From: Lingula anatina
Lineage: Eukaryota; Brachiopoda; Lingulata; Lingulida; Lingulidae
Length of the DNA: 33,177 nt
Direction: 5' to 3'
NCBI RefSeq assembly: GCF_001039355.2
Contig: NW_019775399.1
Span: forward strand, 229,552-262,728
Shown: piece after piece, positions 1 through 12,000 of the stretch
How positions within the stretch are numbered: position 1 is the first letter of the stretch
Layout: each line of letters begins with the position of its first letter
The notes under the pieces: model-generated
Databases searched by the model: none
The model's input: the letters and a program-made list of their open reading frames with translations, nothing else
Told to the model about the DNA's origin: nothing
Position numbers and translations under genes: made by a program

Positions 1-365
1 TTCAACTGTTCTGGAGTACGTGGTGATTTCTCCAGCAAATACCCCACGTTCCGACTTCGTGGCTACCATGTTGTTACGCCCCATTAAAAATACTCTCCAT
101 GGTTTTGAAAATCCCAAAAATGCCAAAAATGTTTATGTACCTGTAGCAGGGGGGGGGGGGGATTTCATTGTTGAACACGATTGCCTACCCTTTATTGGCA
201 GCCCTGCATTTCAAATTTAAAACGCAAACGCACTCCCCATCGTGGGTAGAGACGCTCTCTCTACTACTTAAATCAGTGAAACGTTTTTATATTAACAGAT
301 AATAAACAATGATTAACTAGTGAAACAAACAGGAGGTATGTACGTTTTTGTTTATACATCTTCAG

Positions 366-464
366 GTCCCATTCCACGCTTTGCGCAATCCCAGATCTTC
401 TTTACCTGTGGAGTAGTTACAGATTGGACTGACCCCTTTTTGACCATCACCTGGGACTGCACAG
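366..464 (+). CDS. Gene 1 penultimate exon
   Basis: Acceptor cttcag before 366 and donor after 464; phase 1 at both ends, 99 bases. Encodes PIPRFAQSQIFFTCG followed by a W-containing strand ending DCT. Aligns with gene 2 exon 13 (MFTESQIFHTCG...VLWSCDG). Confidence 0.75.
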
Positions 465-956
465 GTTTGAATTTTGTATTTAAAGTAAAGATGTGCTTGT
501 TAAACAGCATTATCCATGGATGCCTGCATGATGTAACTACATGTATTATAATTACCAGTATGTAATTTCATAATGAAGGACAGGAAAGAACTTATATTGA
601 GGTGCTCACACAGTTCAATAAGCGTTGGGAAATTGCATGGTAATAATTCTATATTTTTAAATTGTCTACACGTGTGTGACATCTTGTTTACGTGAGAAAT
701 GTAAAATATGATTAATTCAACAGGTGCTTGTACTGGGAGCAGCCCTACAACCGTGATAGACACCAACGTGATCCCCATCAGCGGCAATCCAGTGCCAGGA
801 CGGTGTGTAAACCTTCACTACAAGGGACAGGGGACAGGTACACCACAGCCTATAGACCCCAACAACAACTCGGACAAAAACACCCTCGTGTTCCAGCAAT
901 GTGGGAACAGGAAGCTGGTCCTTTGTCAGCACATGCGCACTTGTCCAATGAAATAG
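366..956 (+). CDS. Gene 1 (partial): C-terminal part of a secreted C-type-lectin-like protein
   Basis: Last two coding exons of a gene whose 5' part lies left of the window: 366-464 and 724-956, joined by a phase-1 GT-AG intron. The first exon gives a segment with SQIFFTCG and LTITWDC. The second has a TNVIPISGNPVPGRC block, a YKGQG turn, IDPNNNSDK, and ends with a CGNRKLVLCQ cysteine pair resembling the last C...(F/L)xC of C-type lectin domains. The same blocks occur in exons 13 and 14 of gene 2, with the last exon exactly 233 coding bases in both, so the genes are tandem paralogues. Bases 1-15 followed by gtacgt could be the tail of the preceding exon, but nothing confirms this. A C-type-lectin-like fold is inferred, not demonstrated; the exon structure is well supported by the paralogue. 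Confidence 0.75.
724..956 (+). CDS. Gene 1 last coding exon
   Basis: Acceptor caacag before 724, phase 1, stop TAG at 954-956. Encodes GACTGSSP, NVIPISGNPVPGRC, IDPNNNSDK and CGNRKLVLCQ. It has the same coding length (233 bases) as the last exon of gene 2 and is clearly alignable along its length, with conserved cysteines. Confidence 0.8.
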
Positions 957-1172
957 TTAAGCGATAGTCTAGGCTTCATATATATATATACTGTAAACTG
1001 ACAGCAGTGGCAACGTGAACGGTCTATCGGCAACGGATTGGCTTTAAATTATGTGCTTAGACCCTGTATGTAGTCGAGCTTGTTTCGTTATTTTAAAAGA
1101 TAAAGTATAACGTATTGTTATAAATTCCCGCATGTTAGTATGTAGACATTTAAATTTAGAACATATACTCAA

Positions 1173-1178
1173 AATAAA
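1173..1178 (+). terminator. Candidate poly(A) signal of gene 1
   Basis: AATAAA 217 bases after the gene 1 stop codon. Plausible from position only. Confidence 0.4.
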
Positions 1179-1697
1179 GCGGGCTTTCGTCATGAGACCC
1201 ACTTTTATAATAGGACTCAGACGAGTTGGCTTAAAGACAGTCAGAGACACTGGGGTCATAGAGACTGGTAAAAAAGGACCTGCGTGCGTGCGTGTTAATT
1301 TGTAAGCGATAAAAGAGAAACTCTTTGCGCCGAGAATCTCGTCTTGGACACCAACTCAAAAACAACAAGCAAAAATAATGGCGAAGTGCGACTCGACAAA
1401 ATATCTGGGTGAATTCTGTCTGCTTTTCGTTGTTGCAAACTCATACTAGTCTGTCTCTTATCGAGACGTCGAGCTATCTCGAATTATGACCATTGATAAA
1501 TAAATACCAGAAACCCCTAGCTGATGCAATGCACAATACATAAAGCTGGTTTCATCCTCAGGGAATAAAATACATTTGAGACAGTGATATTACTGTTATG
1601 AAATGACTAGTACAGTACTATAGGTACAAGTAAATAATTTATTAGAACGGTATCTGCTCTAGAGTAATGAGAGTAATGAATTTTTATTCTTCTTCTA

Positions 1698-1730
<33 letters not shown>

Positions 1731-1746
1731 GTTGTTGTTGTTGTTG
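1698..1746. repeat. ATT/GTT microsatellite
   Basis: About 11 ATT units followed directly by about 5 GTT units. Confidence 0.95.
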
Positions 1747-2210
1747 GTTTTGAAGATGTGTTTAAACAATTTTGCGTTAGTTTGCGTCTTTATAATGTTA
1801 GGTGTCAGAACGTTTTGATTTAACAGTACTGGTAACTCTAGGGCAATAGTTGTATATATCTCGTCCATCCAAACTGATGGGGTCGTCAAGGTAAAATATG
1901 TCCATTAACATCTGATGATCATTGTCTTACAATGGGTACGTCTACTAGTTCTTCATGCTGTTAATTTATATTGACCATAGGTACATTTACCAAATTTAAG
2001 GAGGTGATTCGTTTGTAATTGTGAACAAGTAATATTGAATTATGCTTTAATTAATTCATTTAAATTTTTTATCAGATGTGTTAATATTTCCCTCAGTTAT
2101 GACATTTCGCCAGGTTTGCTTCCCTCATTTGTGTTGTACATTATTTGCGAAAATTTCGACTTTTTGTACACCGTATGATATATCTAGGTCACGTACCTTG
2201 GCAAAATATC

Positions 2211-2380
2211 AGGCCTGCTGCAATATGGTGCAAACTGCAATTCCTTCTTGCAAGTTTGCTGCAATACGGTTGTAAATTAGAAGCAAGAAAATTTTTCTAG
2301 CAAACTCCTGCAAACTCGTTGCTGCTAACTTTTTGCAGAAATATTGCTGCAATATCGTTCCAATATTGCTGCAAACTTTT
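2211..2380. repeat. TGCAA-rich repeat block
   Basis: Many copies of TTGCAA/GCTGCAA in both orientations (for example TTGCTGCAATATCG and AATATTGCTGCAAAC). It looks like a degenerate interspersed or satellite repeat, with no coding potential. Confidence 0.5.
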
Positions 2381-2841
2381 CATTTTGCTTAGGGACATCC
2401 TTGTCCACTGCAGACAATACGCATTTTGTTCACAAAATTCTTCCAAACAACAAGGTTTATCTTCTCACGTAAATAAAGTACAAGAGGTATTAGCACAGTA
2501 CACATGTAGAGTACACGCGGCAAAGAACTGTGTCATTTTCCGTCAGACTCTTCAGTCAGTGGAACATTCAATAAAGACATTTAAGATTCATCACATGTCG
2601 TGTCATGGTTAATTTAAACAAGGATTAAGGACGAGCCTGTTTTAAAATTCGAGTTACGCCATTGTCACAACTAAGCACATCTAAACCAAAATTACATGTT
2701 AGTTTGCACCCAACTGTCGTACATTTGGTGATATTAATTACATAGGTTTTCCAGAGAAAGATTACTAAAACACCATCAAATCAGAAGCAGTTTTACGTTT
2801 GTTTTGCTCTCAAATAAAACGCCGCCCAATTTGAGTTTGAT

Positions 2842-3024
2842 TTGCCGCGTCCTAAAGTGGAAACCCCCGTGACGCCGAAGGTTCTACCTGACTTTAAAAG
2901 GATTAATTCTTCAAATAGGACCCCGAGAAGTCTCCAGATTAGAGGGACACGAGGAGCTGAGGTGAATGCAAATATTGGAAGTGACCAGACGGGGACATCC
3001 ACAGTCCACAATGCGAGTGATTAA
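2842..3024 (+). other. Possible coding exon, unassigned
   Basis: Open frame of 60 codons that is rich in R, K, P, T and S (PRPKVETPVTPKVLPDFKR) and more GC-rich than its surroundings, ending at a TAA-free TGA-type context (GASD stop at 3022-3024). No clear acceptor or partner exon was found, and it matches no family I know. It could be chance or the last exon of an unseen gene. Confidence 0.15.
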
Positions 3025-3889
3025 GGACATGGAGCGGTAAATATGTTTATTTTATTTTACGCGAAGAATTTTTGAGTATCTGTATGCGTGATGTGCAGTT
3101 ATTTTTTTCATCAAAAAACATAAAATGCACGTTTGCATGATCATTTTCGAGACTTTCCTTAAATAAAGATACCATAGCCGCACAACAATGATCATAAAAA
3201 AGTCTTCACTTATGTTGAGTTATTTCTTCATGAACGTCCAATTCAGCTTTAATCCCACAGATTTATTTTACTTCACTCAAAATTGCAAAATGTTTCAGTG
3301 CACACCCTTTCGGTAAAGGGAGCCTTCAAAAATTTGCCAGTTTGTTATACATGAAAGTCAATGTTTTGTACGCAATGCGGTCCCTCGAAGGGTGATAAAG
3401 AATACGATATGATTCTAATGCCCATTAGAGGTTTACTAATCGCCTTTGTTTCAGTATATATACTGAAAAGGAATTTTTTATCTCAGCAGAGACCTTTAAC
3501 AACAAATCCCTTAAATAAAAGTAGCAGGTGTCGATATATATTTCTGAATGTTCAGGAAGGCAGTGCAGTCTAAATGTTTAGAACTAAATGATTTAATCAA
3601 AAATTGTTCCAAAAAATCGATCCCAAGGCGGGCCAACTAATCATTCGCGAATAGGTGGGAATCGTTTTCATTTTGAGAAGAAATGTCTATGGCGCTAGTA
3701 AACCGCAGAGTACCCCTTTAATATTAGAGGAATAACGAAGCAGAACTTATTCTTTTTGAGTTTTTTTTATATCTTCAACATACCAATGCATACAACTATC
3801 TAATTAGGTTGATCATTAAAAATGAAAAAAAATGCCTAAACTGTATTTAGAATTATGCACTCAATAAAATTCCCCAACCCACAGTGAAA

Positions 3890-4110
3890 AAAGGAGAGAG
3901 GGCGGATGGTGGGTGGGCGGAAGGCGAGGGGGTGAGGGTAGGTAGGCTAGGGTCGAGAAGCAGAGGCCAGGAGGGTGGAGGGTGAGGGGTAGAGGCCAGG
4001 AGGGTGGAGGGTGAGGGGTAGAGGGGAGGTGGGTGGAGTATGGATGGGAGGAGGGCGAATGGGCGAACGATGTGTTGGCGAAGGGCGTGGGGGCAGAGGG
4101 ACAAGTGAGT
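3890..4110. repeat. G-rich minisatellite with two perfect 29-bp tandem copies
   Basis: Purine/G-rich strand with GGTGGG, GAGGGT and GGAGGG variants. A 29-base unit beginning GAGGCCAGGAGGG is repeated exactly at 3963-3991 and 3992-4020. At 4002-4026 there are four G tracts (GGG, GGG, GGGG, GGGG) with 3-4 base loops. Confidence 0.85.
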
Positions 4111-5496
4111 TACCTTTAAACAAACATACTGACTGTAGCGAGTCAAAACATTCTGTATACTCTGTGGTTTCACCTTAATTTTAACTTGTCACCTTTGACC
4201 CTCAAGAGTGAACACCTAGAAACCTAAACCACCTACATCGAATGCACGGTGAATAGCAATGTATGAACATTTGGCACGTACGATATTGGGGGACTAAAAT
4301 ACCATCAATCCATTACCAAATAAAATAGATAAAAAATACCATTTATGTTTTAAAATGCTTAATTTCTGATTTTATCGTAAGAGTGAAATTCATCAAACCG
4401 CTGTTCTCCTTTGCGAGAGAGGAAAGATTAACAACTCACAGTCAAACTTCAAAAACATAACCCTCCCCTAGCCCCTCTTTTTCACTCCAGACGCTCTTTT
4501 ATTTTTAGACGTTTAGCCCTCCAATTAAAAAACTTGCTTCCTACGCGCCTGCGACTTAGGTATCTAATGACACTAATCACTATATGGGAACGTCAATTAC
4601 AGACTGGCAACATTAACCAAGCTTAATTGTTAGAAATGTTAGTAAATGGAGTGATGGTAAAAATAAATGCCACTTTGATCACATATTTGAAACATCAAAT
4701 TAACCATTTATGTGGTAAGACTCACCCTGTTATGCTTCGAATGAGTTCAAGAATGTTTCTAATATCAATGCACACATCATAACCTATATAATTATATTAA
4801 TTTAAATTCTCCAAACTTAAAAAAAAACAAAAACCGTCTGGGTCACAAATACATAGCCAAATCCATCGACATACTCAGATGCTTCCACCCTATAACTGAT
4901 CCCACTGTGCCATTTTTATTGGATATTCTTCCCCAAAGTCCACGTTGTTCTCACATTTAAGTGTAGCCTGTTAATTTTGGGTGGTGCATGTTTCTAAGAC
5001 TGAGAATTAAAAGCCCAACAACCGACCGTTTCCAAGGCAACATGCGTCCAAGCTATGTTATTTGTAACTATGATTACTCATAAAGTGTGGTCGGTAGTGG
5101 CCGCTATGCTCTGAACCAGTCTGGTGGTTTATCATATGTGACCGTATATTGCATTCCTCAACATGCCAGATATGCTTTTAATGGACAGGGAAATTAAGCA
5201 GCAATAGTCTGATCTGAAACTGACGTCACCTTAATGTAGATTTGCAGTTAGCGATATGTTCTTGATGACGTCGAGGTTATCAGCATTCGTAGACCTAGCT
5301 CTGAATTCATATAAGGCGAATACAAGAGAGAGCGACAATAATTCCAAATGTAGACACCAAGCCGTCTTGTTCGGAAAGCAAGCAAAAAATAATAATAATA
5401 ACAAGCCATGTCGATATTTTGAAAGCTGATGCCGAGTTGCCATTTAAGTTAATTCAAATTGTCTATGTACTCCTTCTATGGGCCTTGATCAAGACT

Positions 5497-5498
<2 letters not shown>

Positions 5499-5530
<32 letters not shown>

Positions 5531-5540
5531 GTGTGTGTGT

Positions 5541-5571
<31 letters not shown>

Positions 5572-5572
5572 C
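5499..5572. repeat. TC then GT microsatellite
   Basis: (TC)n at 5499-5528 followed by an interrupted (GT)n. Confidence 0.95.
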
Positions 5573-5842
5573 GTTTTCGTTATTTTCTTATTTTATTTTA
5601 TATTTATTTTTTGCATCAATCGTTAACTTTTCTAGGCGGGGTGAAATATTCTAAATACCTGGAATATGAAGTTCAACATTTTTCTTATTGTACCTGGTGT
5701 CATTGAATCAGTTGCACCGAATACAAATCAACTGAAACTTAAAAATTAAGTGATAGTGGAAAAAAGTATAACCAGATAACTTCGTAATTAGAATGAGTTA
5801 TCATCTGCTCCCAGTAAACGATATGTTCTGATTATTTCCAGG

Positions 5843-6074
5843 ATGTGTCATTTAGCAATCATGATCCTGTTCATACTTAACGGTTGCGATGGTAGCAGTT
5901 GGGGAGGCTGTCTGTTTGGCAATTGCGACCAAAATAACCAACCTGTACCCCAACAACCTCCACCACCCCCACCCCCATCCCAATCCCCACCACCAGCGGC
6001 CTTACCGGCGGCGGCGTCATGGCAACGGCTAATATGTGGATCGTCCTATCCGTGCGGAGGTACCCCACCTCCAG
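5843..6074 (+). CDS. Gene 2 exon 1: signal peptide and poly-proline linker
   Basis: First ATG gives MCHLAIMILFILNGCDG, a short hydrophobic signal peptide; a second ATG at 5861 would shorten it. Then GGCLFGNC, a run of prolines and a CGSSYPC loop ending GGTPPPG. The phase-1 donor is gtaatg after 6074. An acceptor-like ttatttccag ends at 5841, so a 5' UTR exon or a longer protein is possible. Confidence 0.65.
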
Positions 6075-7327
6075 GTAATGTATCACAACTTTACACACAC
6101 ACACACACGCGCGCGCGCACGCACGCACACATACACAATCACACACGCACACATCCCCGCACGCACACACATACACACACGCACGCACACACACATACTC
6201 ACTCACACACACACACACACACACGCACACACACACGCACGAACACACATATTCACACACATACATACACTTACACACACACACACACACACACATATCC
6301 GCACACGTACACACTTGGGAATGTCTCATGGTTTATTTGGTTTATTTGTTCACAGCTACTCTTATATTATTATATATATATATATATATATTATAGCAAC
6401 AACTCAGTCATCTGGTGGGTGTGGCCTGTTTTGGTGGTTACCTTGTCCGGGCGGGACAACTCCTCCACCTGGTGAGTGGAAACAAAATTGTTCTCGTTTC
6501 ACACATCGTCAAATGAAATTAAAACTCTATTTACATAACTTGATTTCCCCATACCGCAAAGTGATATTTTTCATTACACTTACTCTTCTATATATTAATA
6601 TATTTTAGCAACAACCGCTATTTAGCAACAACACAATAGGAAGGTCTATATTGGCGGTAATAAGGCTAATGTGACTTTATCGTTTTTGAAGGGACTGGCC
6701 TACCTTCTGAGCGGTATTCACTAGCCCTTTCCTAGCTTTCCTAGTAATATATTAATGACCAAGGTCACAAGGGAGTACGTGTCAATTTGACTGCTCCTAT
6801 TGGCTGGCCAACTCACCACTTTAATTGGATTAAGTCCCATATAAAGTTCAAATCATGGCATAATGGCAAGGGATATGAAGTAGTCGGACCCAAAAGAAAT
6901 TACTTTGGGGCATTTTGGGTTTATAAGACTCCAAAGATTTAACACTCGCAAACATTGGAATAGCATGTTCATTCCTGAGCGTATTTTCCGGCCAGACCTT
7001 ATTGACTATTGACATTAACGGGTGTCTGAATACAACGTAATGTTATGTGTATTTGATATTTATTAAGAAGTTCACCACGATATATTACAGCAACAACTCA
7101 GTCTTCTGGTGGGTGTAGTTGGTTTCCATGGTTACCGTGTACAACTGAGATAACTCCTCCGCCAGGTATGTAGCCTACAAACAAACCTGCTGGCGTTGTA
7201 TAAAAAATTCTCAAACTAATATTCGCCCAAACTCTAAGGGTGTTGATGGTTGCATGCTATGTTAAATTCCTCGCCTTGTAATATAAAATGCGTCTTGATG
7301 TAGTAGTAGTACTAGTAGTAGTAGTAC

Positions 7328-7378
<51 letters not shown>

Positions 7379-8671
7379 ACATGATTTAAAATGTAAAAAA
7401 AAAAGAAATAGGCAAGAAGAAGCCGTGGAGGGTTTACTTTTAATATGCACTTTGTTAATTTACAGCCACAACGCAACAGCCAGGCGATTGCTATGGACTA
7501 CCGCCCTGGTTCTGCTTCACTGGAACACCTCCACCGGCGACAACAACAGAAACAACGCCTACAGTAGCCCCTCCAACGACGACAGCAGGTGCAGATTAGT
7601 TTTTATAAATCAAATATTGATTTGTCCCTTAATTTCCTCCTTTAATGAAAAGCATACTGATGGGAATAATTGTTATATATATGTAAAGGGTAGGAAATTT
7701 TTTTGTAATCTATAGTGTACAAATATTTGTGTTTCAATATGTCTACTAAATGTGTTTTCGACAATTTATAATACATTGTTATACACCTTTACCATTGAAT
7801 CTGGGCCGCTAAACTTTAACTCGTTGTTGCTCAACGCCTTAAAATCAAACGAAATATCATCGTGCCTGCTGGGGAGCATTCGAAAAGGGCGTGGGTTATA
7901 TTTTAATAGGTCTCTGTTAATTTGCTATAAGGAATAATGGCACAAGTTTGACATATCTAAATTTCATGCTCATGTATGTGTTTGGGGTTGTTTTATTAAA
8001 AACTACCAGATGTTTTCGTCATCTTGTTTTTAAAATCGTTATCAAAGGCAACCACGTTTTTAAAACCAAGATAACAATCTATCAAATTTAAAGTATATTA
8101 GTGTGTAAGAGATAGATCGATCTATAGTTAGTACGATAGGCTCTGGGAATGGTCTTTTTGTCCGTGTAATGTAACAAAAAAAATGCCTAAAAGCTTTGAA
8201 AAATTTCCTAACAAAGGTTGCTGTCACTAAAGAACTTTCTCGCAGAGTATGGCCACCATACTTATTTTAAATCAGCAATCCGACAACAGCTTCACAAAGA
8301 TTATAAACCAGTGATAGACATTCGTGTGCATCCCGCGACATAACTAAATTACTAGTACATTCAAACGACAAAAAAAAAAAACATCTACATGTAGCGGGGT
8401 ATGTACCCAGTATATAGAACTCTTATGTTATTTACATCTCCATAATACATACCGGGTCTGTATTCCAGACAAATATACGCAAAACTATGCTGAACATTCA
8501 TTTGTCTCATCTGGTATGTCTACAGGTTATTTTCTGTTGAAGCTTACTCTTCATATTTCACCTTTTAGCGGGATGCTCCACCTGTGATTGCTCTTATCTT
8601 CTCAATAAATGGCGGCAGTTTCAATGTGGTGAGTTTCCTCTCCTCTCTCCTTTACTTCATCTCTCTCTCAC

Positions 8672-8717
<46 letters not shown>

Positions 8718-9017
8718 ATTTCCTTTTTTGTCACTGTATTCTGGTAGTGCTGTCTCTGTAGTGACCTATTGAACTGTCATGCATTGTTGGTGCTCAAACG
8801 ATTGGCCGTTTGTATCTGGTTGTTCATATACCCCCTGTAGAATATTTCCTTCGTTCAGATAATTTTTCTTTACAGCCATCTTTCAATCTATTCGTTTATC
8901 CATTTATTTATTAATTCGTCCATTTGATTATCTTATATAAGGCGGTTCTTACCCACCACAGTTGCAAGGTGTCTCGTTTGATGGGGGAGGTAAGTTTTCG
9001 GTTCATTTTATTTCGTA

Positions 9018-9048
<31 letters not shown>

Positions 9049-12000
9049 TGGATACACAACGATTTAGCACAGTCCGAAAAAATGAAAATAATCAACATTT
9101 TGCGACAAAAATAGGAAAGTTTTCAATTTCTTCTCGATTGATTGATAAATGGAACACTTCACTGAATATATGAAACTTTTTCAAATGTTGACACGTGTAA
9201 TGTATCACTGTTGCTATCGGGGAAGGGATGGCATCTGTTGTTTTGAATCTGGCTCGACAATTCGAGAGTGCTGGGGTACCATGTGCTATGAAATGAGTAG
9301 TGTAAGTGTTACTTCAGAAACAAAAATGTTACAGGTAGGTTGAATGATAGTCATTATTTGACTCGTGTCGTGCTTTATAAGCAGCAGAAGAAGTATGATT
9401 TATTGTAGTTGTTGTTGTTTTTCTTTTAATAATTTTTTTCGCATTTTTTCAGAATGCCACGTGTGTCCCTGTAACACGTGTAAATGTAATCTAATATCAG
9501 CCCAGTACAACTTGAACGGCTGCGGAGGAGGAGGTGAGTGGGCCGTACCATTACAGTGTGCCACGAATATAATTGTGCTCAATGATTTTTGTTGAATACG
9601 CCATAAAACTCAACCCTTCAACTCTTCCCAACTTGTATCCCAGAGTTGCCCCTAGCATGATTAACAAACAAAAAGGGTGTGAGTTTAGACACTTACGTTT
9701 GCCATAGAAATACTTGACAAATAAATATAAGGTATACTACATTTCGGAAAAAAAACATGTGCATTAGTCCTATGGAACGAAACAAGCTGATAAACAAGCC
9801 CTCTTCACAGAATGACATTGTACTAATATGTCCATGTTGTCCTTTTCTTTCTTTCATTCAAAGTAAGTGCTGGTAATGCAGTTCAACAGCAATTCCCATG
9901 GGCCTTCAACTCTCATCGACGTAAGAGGGGATCAATGTGTGATTGGCTACCAGCCTTCTGTCCTTACCATTCCACGTCACCACCATCGACAACACTGCCC
10001 TCTACAGGTGGGAACTTATACTGCACAAATTGAGATATATACATGTCGATAACCTTAAAACAATACGACACATGATTGCACTTCAGGTTTGCTAGCTGCA
10101 CTTCAGTTAATATCGATTGTTGCTGCAGTTTTTTTTTTTTTTTTTTTTTCGTTTAATGAAAATGGAATTAATTCAGTGTTTGCGTTATTGAAGGATGCAC
10201 GTTACTTCTTGAGTAAGCCATGTGTTCAAGATTCGAAGTTCGCTTTACAATAAGTATTAATTCAGGGGCGGACTGAGGCCGTCATTTGGGTCTTCCGGGA
10301 GACGGTCAGAATGTTTTCAAGTTTACCAGCACATTGACGTCCATCTAATTTTTTCTGTCAGTAGAATGTCAAAAATGGAGGATGGATCAACCAAGGTACC
10401 GGTAATTTGGATGACTGTCAGAAAATATTTCTGTATCCCCCCCCCCCCTCAATATATTTTTTAATCTTCCATGTGAATCTCCCATTGTTGTCATTGTACT
10501 CATTGTACTCCAGACTGCACTTCGTGTTCCTGCGCCTGGATAATAGGAGAATGGATTGCCAAGTCTTGTGGTAAGTTGAGAATGCTGTCAAGGATATTTC
10601 TACAAGTTAAATCCGCATGAAGACAATGAACATGTGGATTGATTTAGTCTTAACCCTCTACAAGTACTTCAAACAGCATTTTGTGTTTGCTATCGACTGT
10701 TCCTGGCAGTTTTCGAAACAAAACCATTGAACATGGAAATGGAGATTCATAGTATTGATCGATAAACAATGATCGAATAAATATTGCCGAGGAAATATTA
10801 GGACATACCACTTTGCCAGTGGGTGTCCGTGTGGTACATTTCTTACCAGCTGGTAAACTCGATATCATTTAATTATCCATGAAAGTTTAAAATACGTGTT
10901 ATTGTTTTTTCAACAGGCGGAACCGTCCCTCCAGTGGCGCTACCTGGGAGTAAGTTAACTTTTCTGTTTGCAAGTTCCTGGTTGGAAATATATGTAATAA
11001 CGAACATCATACGTGCTAGTATACAAAACCACAATGATCCTATATGATGCATCACCCATGATGCTGAAAATGGAAAGACGGATTATGAGTGGTATTATGC
11101 TTGCTATTTACTGGTATAGTACATCTAGGTTACAACATTTGAATTGAATGGAAACAAGGGTCGACCTTGACCGAGTTTCGGTTAGCCGCCAGTCATTTAT
11201 CTTTTCTTTCATAAAATAAAATTAAAAATTAAATTAAAATGCTTTACATGTACCAGTACTAGCATTAATATGCCAATTGACTGTGTAGATGCATATTTCA
11301 AATATAGCCCATTATCTGATCAAAAGGACGATTGTTCAAGTATACAATATATTATATGAATAAGATTAATAACATTGTACAAACACACTGAATTGGAACC
11401 CGTTGTATTTTATATGGGTTATTACAAAGGTCAGTACACTCTGTTAAGAATTAACTCTTGAATAACTTCGTATTGCGTTAAGGTTGCAGCAGCTGCAGCT
11501 GTCCCACGTGCGAGTGCAATTTACTCCAGAAAATATTCTATCATGTGTGTGGTAAGTATCCAGATAATGCTTCACGTAGGTATACTAGTAGTCATTATTC
11601 ACGCTGTATATTATTTTAAGTAAATCAAATATACTCGTTAGAGATATTCGGCTGTCCCTGTTTGCATAGGTATTTAATTTTGAATCCTGGTGTTTCTTTC
11701 ATTACGTTTTGATGCTTTTTATTTCAGCTGGACAAACCGCACCACCTCCAACCACGCCCCCTCCAACAACACCGCCTCCGACCACGCCACCTCCAACCAC
11801 GCCCCCTCCAACCGCGCCCCCTCCAACAACACCGCCTCCAACCACGCCCCCTCCAACAACACCCCCTCCAACCACGCCCCCTCCGACAACCCCACCTCCT
11901 TCTTGCTGCCCCAATCCAAACTTCCAATACGTGGGCAGTGTGTGTAATGACAATATCAATAATTGTGGTGGCTGCTTTTATGAGGACGCCGCGAGGGGAG

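Larger units (their letters stand above)
957..5841. other. Intergenic region between gene 1 and gene 2
   Basis: About 4.9 kb without a gene I can support. It holds the gene 1 3' UTR, an ATT/GTT microsatellite (1698-1746), a TGCAA-rich stretch (2211-2380), a G-rich minisatellite (3890-4110), a TC/GT microsatellite (5499-5572) and one TGACGTCA palindrome (5221-5228). An open frame at 2842-3024 (proline/serine-rich, basic) reads like coding sequence but has no clear splice partners. The 5' UTR or an upstream exon of gene 2 is probably here, because the first recognised coding exon is preceded by an acceptor-like ttatttccag. Confidence 0.6.

Noticed and set aside
1-220. Open frame at the left edge as part of gene 1
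   Set aside because: Apart from a possible exon end at 1-15, the frame crosses a poly-G run and has no similarity to gene 2 exons.
5843-6608. Long open frames through the CA microsatellite on both strands
   Set aside because: They are low-complexity Thr-His or Cys-Val runs made by the repeat; only 5843-6074 has coding character.
9200-9337. Cysteine-rich open stretch (HCCYRGRDGICC) followed by a donor-like acag/gtaggt
   Set aside because: No usable acceptor in the required phase, and the pattern matches none of the gene 2 cassettes.
11690-11959. Several other open frames over the TTPPP repeat
   Set aside because: A 15-base repeat keeps all frames open; only the frame that continues into the lectin-like sequence is supported.
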